Source: Natrialbaceae archaeon Tc-Br11_E2g1 | GTDB lineage: Archaea; Halobacteriota; Halobacteria; Halobacteriales; Natrialbaceae | Direction: 5' to 3' | DNA: 8,513 nucleotides | NCBI GenBank assembly: GCA_001564255.1 | Contig: LKNC01000109.1 | Span: forward strand, 1 to 8,513 | Shown here: piece by piece, positions 5,325 to 8,513 of the stretch | How positions within the stretch are numbered: the stretch's first letter is position 1 | Layout of the letters: the number at the start of each line of letters is the position of its first letter | Notes under the pieces: generated by a model | Databases searched by the model: none | The model's input: only the letters and a program-made list of their open reading frames with translations | Told to the model about the DNA's origin: nothing | Made by a program: the position numbers and the translations under genes

Positions 5325-6758
5325 GTGGCATCCGAGGCACTCCCCCGGCCGATCGGGACACGACCGCGTTTTTCGGGACTGCTCGCAGCGACCGCACTCG
5401 GCGTGTACCTCTTGCTCGTGATCGGTGCGACCACGTCGCTTACGGGTGCTGCGTCGTCGTGTTCGACGTGGCCGCTCTGTCACACGCCCGCGGATCCGCT
5501 GAGCCAGATCGAACTGACTATCGTTTGGGGCCACCGCCTGGCAGCCGTCCTCGTCGGCGTACTCGTCGCAGCCTCCGTCGTCGTCGCGTGGCTCGGCGAC
5601 GGCGTCTCCGCTCGCGTCAGGTACACTCTCACCGCCGGCTCCGTCCTCTACCTGATCCAGGTCGGGATCGGCGGCGTCACCGCGACGATGGGGTCGGACG
5701 CGATCGCTCCCGGACTCCACTTGACCCTCGGCGTCGCCACGTTCGGCGTCGTCGTCCTCGCACTCGCCTGGGAGCTAGAGGACACGACCGGCAGCGACGA
5801 CGAGGACGTCGACCCGGAACCCGAACCGGTGCCGGTCGAGGAACTCGACCCGAGGCCCGAACCGACCCTGCCTTCGAACCGACTCGCTCGAGCGAAACTC
5901 ACCGCCGGGGCGTACCTCGAGATGATGAAGCCACGCCTGATGTGGCTGCTCTGTCTGGTCGCCGCCGCGGGGATGGCGCTGGCCGCCGCCGGCGAGGCCA
6001 CACTCGACGCCTACACCGTCGGCGCGACGCTGCTCGGCGGTGTGCTCTCGATCGGTGCCTCCGGGACCTTCAACAACGTCCTAGAGCGTGACGTCGACGA
6101 GCGGATGAACCGCACGTCCGATCGCCCGCTGGTCAACGATCTGGTACCCGTGCGAAACGCCGTCGCCTTCGGCTTGCTCCTCTCTGTGGCGTCGATCGCC
6201 GCCTTCCTCACGATCAACGCACTCGCCGCGGCACTCGGTCTGGCAGCCATCCTCTTTTATAGCGTCGTCTACACGCTGTTGCTCAAACCACACACCGTCC
6301 AGAACACGGTCCTCGGTGGCGCTGCCGGCGCGCTTCCCGCACTGATCGGCTGGGCGGCAGTCACCAACGAGATCGGCCTGCCCGCACTCGCGCTGGCCGG
6401 CCTCATCTTCCTGTGGACGCCCGCACACTTCTATAACCTCGCACTCGCCTACCGCGACGACTACGCCCGCGGTGGGTTCCCGATGTTGCCCGTCGTCCGC
6501 GGGGAGACGACCACGCGAAAACACATCATCTACTACATCGGCGCGACGCTCGCCTCCGCCATCGCACTGGCCTGGATCACCACCCTCGGAATCCTCTACG
6601 CCGCGACAGTCGTGGTCTTCGGCGGCGTCTTCCTGTGGGCCGCCGTCCGGCTCCACTTCGAACAAAGCGAGCCCGCCGCGTTCCGGGCCTTCCACGCCTC
6701 GAACGCCTTTCTCGGGGCCGTGCTCGTCGCCATCTTCGTCGACGTGCTGGCGTTCTAG
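5325..6758 (+). CDS. ctaB: Fused compact heme A synthase-like (CtaA) and protoheme IX farnesyltransferase (CtaB, heme O synthase)
   Basis: This 477-aa polytopic membrane protein has two parts. Residues 15-150 resemble half of CtaA/COX15: about four membrane segments (18-42, 66-90, 100-120, 128-150), a cysteine pair at C46 and C52 like that of bacterial heme A synthase, and histidines H70 (WGHR) and H132 (LHL) placed to bind heme. This is the size of the compact archaeal CtaA of Aeropyrum. Residues 155-183 are an acidic Pro-Glu-rich linker. Residues 195-477 are UbiA-type CtaB, which transfers farnesyl diphosphate to protoheme to make heme O. They contain NNVLERDVDERMNRTSDRPL (250-269) and YRDDYARGGFPMLPV (376-390), the two Asp-rich metal/diphosphate motifs, plus about eight hydrophobic segments. 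Together the halves could make heme O and then heme A for aa3-type oxidases, although whether the CtaA half is active is unproven. The start is GTG at 5325. Confidence 0.92.
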   Translation: MASEALPRPIGTRPRFSGLLAATALGVYLLLVIGATTSLTGAASSCSTWPLCHTPADPLSQIELTIVWGHRLAAVLVGVLVAASVVVAWLGDGVSARVRYTLTAGSVLYLIQVGIGGVTATMGSDAIAPGLHLTLGVATFGVVVLALAWELEDTTGSDDEDVDPEPEPVPVEELDPRPEPTLPSNRLARAKLTAGAYLEMMKPRLMWLLCLVAAAGMALAAAGEATLDAYTVGATLLGGVLSIGASGTFNNVLERDVDERMNRTSDRPLVNDLVPVRNAVAFGLLLSVASIAAFLTINALAAALGLAAILFYSVVYTLLLKPHTVQNTVLGGAAGALPALIGWAAVTNEIGLPALALAGLIFLWTPAHFYNLALAYRDDYARGGFPMLPVVRGETTTRKHIIYYIGATLASAIALAWITTLGILYAATVVVFGGVFLWAAVRLHFEQSEPAAFRAFHASNAFLGAVLVAIFVDVLAF

Positions 6759-6770
6759 TACTGTCGGAGC

Positions 6771-6788
6771 AAAACCTTGGCAGGTTTT
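6771..6788 (+). terminator. Hairpin AAAACC / GGTTTT after the heme gene
   Basis: A 6-bp stem with loop TTGGCA begins 12 nt after the stop at 6758. Its right arm ends in TTTT, and another T run (GGTTTTTCG, 6808-6815) follows. It fits a terminator for the heme transcript. Confidence 0.5.
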
Positions 6789-6822
6789 CGCCCGCCAGCA
6801 TCTACCGGTTTTTCGATCACGT

Positions 6823-6838
6823 CCGGACCACAGTCCGG
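6823..6838. terminator. Hairpin CCGGAC / GTCCGG in the convergent spacer
   Basis: A perfect 6-bp GC stem with loop CACA sits midway between the convergent heme and reductase genes. A T-rich stretch lies to its right (CTATTATTC and CCTTTTATTC, 6877-6900), and A-rich sequence near 6900-6912 becomes T-rich for the opposite strand. The 155-bp spacer (6759-6913) therefore looks like a two-way termination region and holds no gene. Confidence 0.45.
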
Positions 6839-6913
6839 TTCCTCGCGGTCCTCTACCACCGGCGGATGATCCCCTTCTATTATTCAAACCCCTTTTATTC
6901 AACAAACAAATTA

Positions 6914-7918
6914 CTAACTATCGCTTTCCTTCCCACGGGCCGTCTCGATCCGCTCGAACTGTTCGTCCGTGAGCTCGAGGTCGACCGCCCCGACGTTCTC
7001 CTCGAGTTGCGCCGGCGTTCGCGCGCCGACGATCGGCACGCAGGTAAACCGATCTTGCTCTATCAACCAGCGTAGTGATACCTGAGCAGGGGTGGCCTCG
7101 AGGTCGTCGGCGACCGCCTCGACGGCTTCCAGGACCGCCCAGGCTCGATCGGTCGCGTACCGGTCCCCGAACGTCTCGGTGAGTGTTCCCCGGGAGCCGT
7201 CGGGCGCTTCGACGGTGCCGTCCTCCGTTCGGTCGTACTTGCCCGTCAGAAAGCCGCCGGCCAGCGGCGAGTACGGACAGACCGCGAGGTCCCGGTCGGC
7301 ACAGACCGCGAGGTAGTCGTCGACGGCGTCGTAATGGGCGGCGTTGACCATCGGCTGGGTCACGTCGAACCGTTCGAGCCCCTCCACGTCGCTGGTCCAC
7401 AGCGCCTTGGTGAGTTTCCAGGCGGCCATCGTGGACGCGCCGAGGTGGTGGACTGTGCCCTCGCGGACGAGGTCGGTGAGCACGGAGAGCGTTTCCTCGA
7501 TGGGTGTCTCGTCGTCCCAGCGGTGGATATAATAGCAGTCGAGGTAGTCCGTCCCGAGTCGCTCGAGGGTGCCTTCGATCTGTCTGCGGATGTGCTTGCG
7601 TCCCAGTCCCGAATCGTTGGGGCGTGGGTCACCCCAGCCGTCGAAGGGGAAGTAGACCTTCGAGGCGATGACGACGTCCTCGCGGTCGTAGCTCCCGAGC
7701 CACTCGCCGATCCACTCCTCGCTCGTGCCGTCGGGATCGCCGTAGACGTTCGCCGTGTCGATGAAGTTGACCCCGTGATCCCAACAGGCGTCGAGCAGGT
7801 CGTGGGCTTCCTCTTTGTCCGTCTCGAGGACGTCGCCGTGGCGTTTCCCGAAACGCCAGGTGCCAAAGCACAGTCGTGATACCGTCGTGCCGGTGTTGCC
7901 GAGCGTGACGTACTCCAT
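6914..7918 (-). CDS. Aldo/keto reductase (NADP-dependent oxidoreductase)
   Basis: This 334-aa cytoplasmic TIM-barrel enzyme reduces aldehydes or ketones with NAD(P)H, or runs the reverse reaction; its substrate cannot be predicted. It begins MEYVTLGNTGTTVSRLCFGT, the usual first strands. The catalytic tetrad is visible as D54 and Y59 (NFIDTANVYG), K87 (VVIASKVYF) and H132 (YYIHRWDDETP). Cofactor-binding segments are YSPLAGGFLTGKY (216-228) and VPIVGARTPAQLEENVGA (294-311). Length and layout fit the family of prokaryotic AKRs with a long loop after the second strand. The open frame runs on to 8350, but that part overlaps the divergent exported-protein gene. A TATA-like box 26 nt before 7918 sits within the region an upstream ATG at 7939 would need as leader, so ATG 7918 on a leaderless mRNA is the best start. 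It converges on the heme gene. Confidence 0.92.
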   Translation of the reverse strand: MEYVTLGNTGTTVSRLCFGTWRFGKRHGDVLETDKEEAHDLLDACWDHGVNFIDTANVYGDPDGTSEEWIGEWLGSYDREDVVIASKVYFPFDGWGDPRPNDSGLGRKHIRRQIEGTLERLGTDYLDCYYIHRWDDETPIEETLSVLTDLVREGTVHHLGASTMAAWKLTKALWTSDVEGLERFDVTQPMVNAAHYDAVDDYLAVCADRDLAVCPYSPLAGGFLTGKYDRTEDGTVEAPDGSRGTLTETFGDRYATDRAWAVLEAVEAVADDLEATPAQVSLRWLIEQDRFTCVPIVGARTPAQLEENVGAVDLELTDEQFERIETARGKESDS

Positions 7919-7941
7919 ACCCGACGGTTCGACCGCCATCG

Positions 7942-7947
7942 ATAAAA
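7942..7947 (-). promoter_or_regulatory. TATA box TTTTAT for a leaderless aldo/keto reductase mRNA
   Basis: Read on the - strand, TTTTAT is centred about 26-27 nt before the A of the ATG at 7918. That is the spacing at which archaeal polymerase starts RNA, so the message would begin at the start codon itself. It also argues against the in-frame ATG at 7939, which lies only 3 nt after the box. Confidence 0.6.
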
Positions 7948-7968
7948 CGAGTCGGGCCGACCCATCGA

Positions 7969-7986
7969 TGGACCGATGACGGTCCA
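7969..7986. promoter_or_regulatory. Inverted repeat TGGACCG / CGGTCCA, candidate operator
   Basis: A perfect 7-bp inverted repeat with spacer ATGA lies between the divergent reductase and exported-protein genes. TCGA on the left and right could extend it after a 3-nt slip. Relative to the predicted reductase RNA start it covers about -51 to -68, upstream of the TATA box, a place where activators or repressors bind. It could serve either gene. Confidence 0.45.
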
Positions 7987-8022
7987 CTATCGACGACAGT
8001 CGTTCTCCCATCTTCATACCGG

Positions 8023-8040
8023 TTGAAAATCTTTGAAAAT
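8023..8040 (+). promoter_or_regulatory. Tandem repeat TTGAAAAT, 10-bp period, before a TATA-like TTGTATTG
   Basis: TTGAAAAT occurs at 8023-8030 and again at 8033-8040, exactly one helical turn apart. TTGTATTG (8039-8046) follows at once and is centred about 29 nt before the ATG at 8072, so it may be the TATA box of a near-leaderless mRNA. The repeats would fill the BRE and upstream positions and could recruit a regulator or strengthen TFB binding. Confidence 0.45.
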
Positions 8041-8071
8041 TGTATTGCTGGAAGGTGGTGTATCCCGACCC

Positions 8072-8513
8072 ATGGATCGACGACGCTATCTCCTGGCTGT
8101 GGGGTCGGGGATCGGACTGTTCACGATGTCGACGACATATCCGGCCAACGCCGAGGATGTCTCCATCGCGATTCGAGAAACGAACGATCCCGTCGAGGCC
8201 GGGGACCCACTCGAGGGGTCCCTCGTGGTCGAGAACACGGGTGTCGACGCCATCCGCCCGGCGATCGATCTCCTGATCGGCGACGAACGGCGGTTCACCT
8301 GGGAGCGGACGGTCGCGCCCGGGACGACGGAAACACACGACTTCTACCACCCGACCTTCCCCGTCGCGACCGACGTGACCTTCCCGCTCAGGGCCGAAAG
8401 CGAGTACGGGTCGACAGAGCGGATCGTCGAGGTGCTCGGAATCGACGACCTCGAGGACGGGCGGGTGAACCCATCTCGTGCGGAGGTCGCCGTCCAGCCG
8501 GGAACGACGGTCC
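8072..8513 (+). CDS. Exported protein with beta-sandwich (CARDB-like) repeats, C-terminus outside the window
   Basis: The first 147 codons are present and the gene runs off the right edge. It begins MDRRRYLLAVGSGIGLFTMS, an arginine-rich Tat-like signal with a short hydrophobic core and a likely cleavage at AxA (ANA, 25-27). The mature part starts EDVSIAIRETNDPVEAGDPL. EGSLVVENTGVDAIRPAIDL, then DERRFTWERTVAPGTTETHDFY, has the pattern of extracellular Ig-like or CARDB modules: a gain of order around ENTG, then a binding or structural strand. A second unit seems to begin near RVNPSRAEVAVQPGTTV. It is likely a secreted or membrane-anchored surface protein. It diverges from the reductase gene across 153 bp. 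GGAAGGTGGTG near 8050-8060 resembles a ribosome site but lies about 12 nt from the ATG, too far to be sure. Function unknown. Confidence 0.75.
   Translation, partial: MDRRRYLLAVGSGIGLFTMSTTYPANAEDVSIAIRETNDPVEAGDPLEGSLVVENTGVDAIRPAIDLLIGDERRFTWERTVAPGTTETHDFYHPTFPVATDVTFPLRAESEYGSTERIVEVLGIDDLEDGRVNPSRAEVAVQPGTTV

Noticed and set aside
6081..6905. 274-codon - strand frame over the CtaB half
   Set aside because: It is antisense to catalytic CtaB motifs and its translation is Gly/Arg/Asp low-complexity.
7334..7879. 181-codon + strand frame inside the reductase gene
   Set aside because: It is antisense to the catalytic residues of the reductase and has no ribosome site or motif of its own.
8040..8276. 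78-codon + strand frame overlapping the exported protein
   Set aside because: It is out of frame with the better gene starting at 8072, which has a signal peptide and continues to the window edge.
7919..8350. 144-codon N-terminal extension of the aldo/keto reductase
   Set aside because: It overlaps the divergent exported-protein gene, adds no family sequence, and the TATA box at 7942-7947 sets the RNA start at 7918.

Overview
The window looks like chromosomal DNA of a halophilic archaeon (class Halobacteria). The proteins are rich in Asp and Glu, coding GC is high, several promoters put a TATA-like box about 26 nt before a start codon (leaderless mRNAs), one regulator has a Bat-type HTH_10 domain, and the heme gene is the CtaA-CtaB fusion known from haloarchaea. 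No tRNA, rRNA, CRISPR array, transposase or phage gene was seen.

Layout. (1) Bases 1-2580 hold three related exported-protein genes: a fragment on the - strand at the left edge, a 177-aa - strand gene, and a 406-aa + strand gene. All begin with an arginine-rich, Tat-like signal. The two complete ones share a GSGAFTRIESQR-like segment typical of a large haloarchaeal secreted family (I believe DUF1102-like). The last two diverge from a 553-bp gap that contains a strong inverted repeat. (2) Bases 2757-3996 (- strand) hold a two-gene unit: a membrane zincin-type putative peptidase (DUF3267-like, HELLH) followed by a small PadR-like winged-helix regulator. (3) At 4093-4767 (+) lies an HTH_10 regulator, with a long imperfect palindrome starting 7 nt after its stop. 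(4) At 4988-6758 (+) lie a 92-aa conserved haloarchaeal protein of unknown function and a fused heme A synthase-like / heme O synthase protein that supplies heme for terminal oxidases. (5) A convergent, hairpin-containing spacer separates this from a - strand aldo/keto reductase (6914-7918). The reductase diverges, across a 153-bp regulatory gap, from an exported beta-rich protein cut by the right edge.

How the genes relate. The clearest functional links are the peptidase/PadR pair and the fused heme protein. The small protein upstream of the heme gene may share its transcript. The exported-protein cluster is the accessory-looking part, with visibly lower third-position GC in the 406-aa gene. 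No complete new defence or mobile system could be demonstrated. The items most worth a second look are the paralogous secreted cluster, the palindrome at 4774-4855, and the divergent promoter region at 7919-8071.
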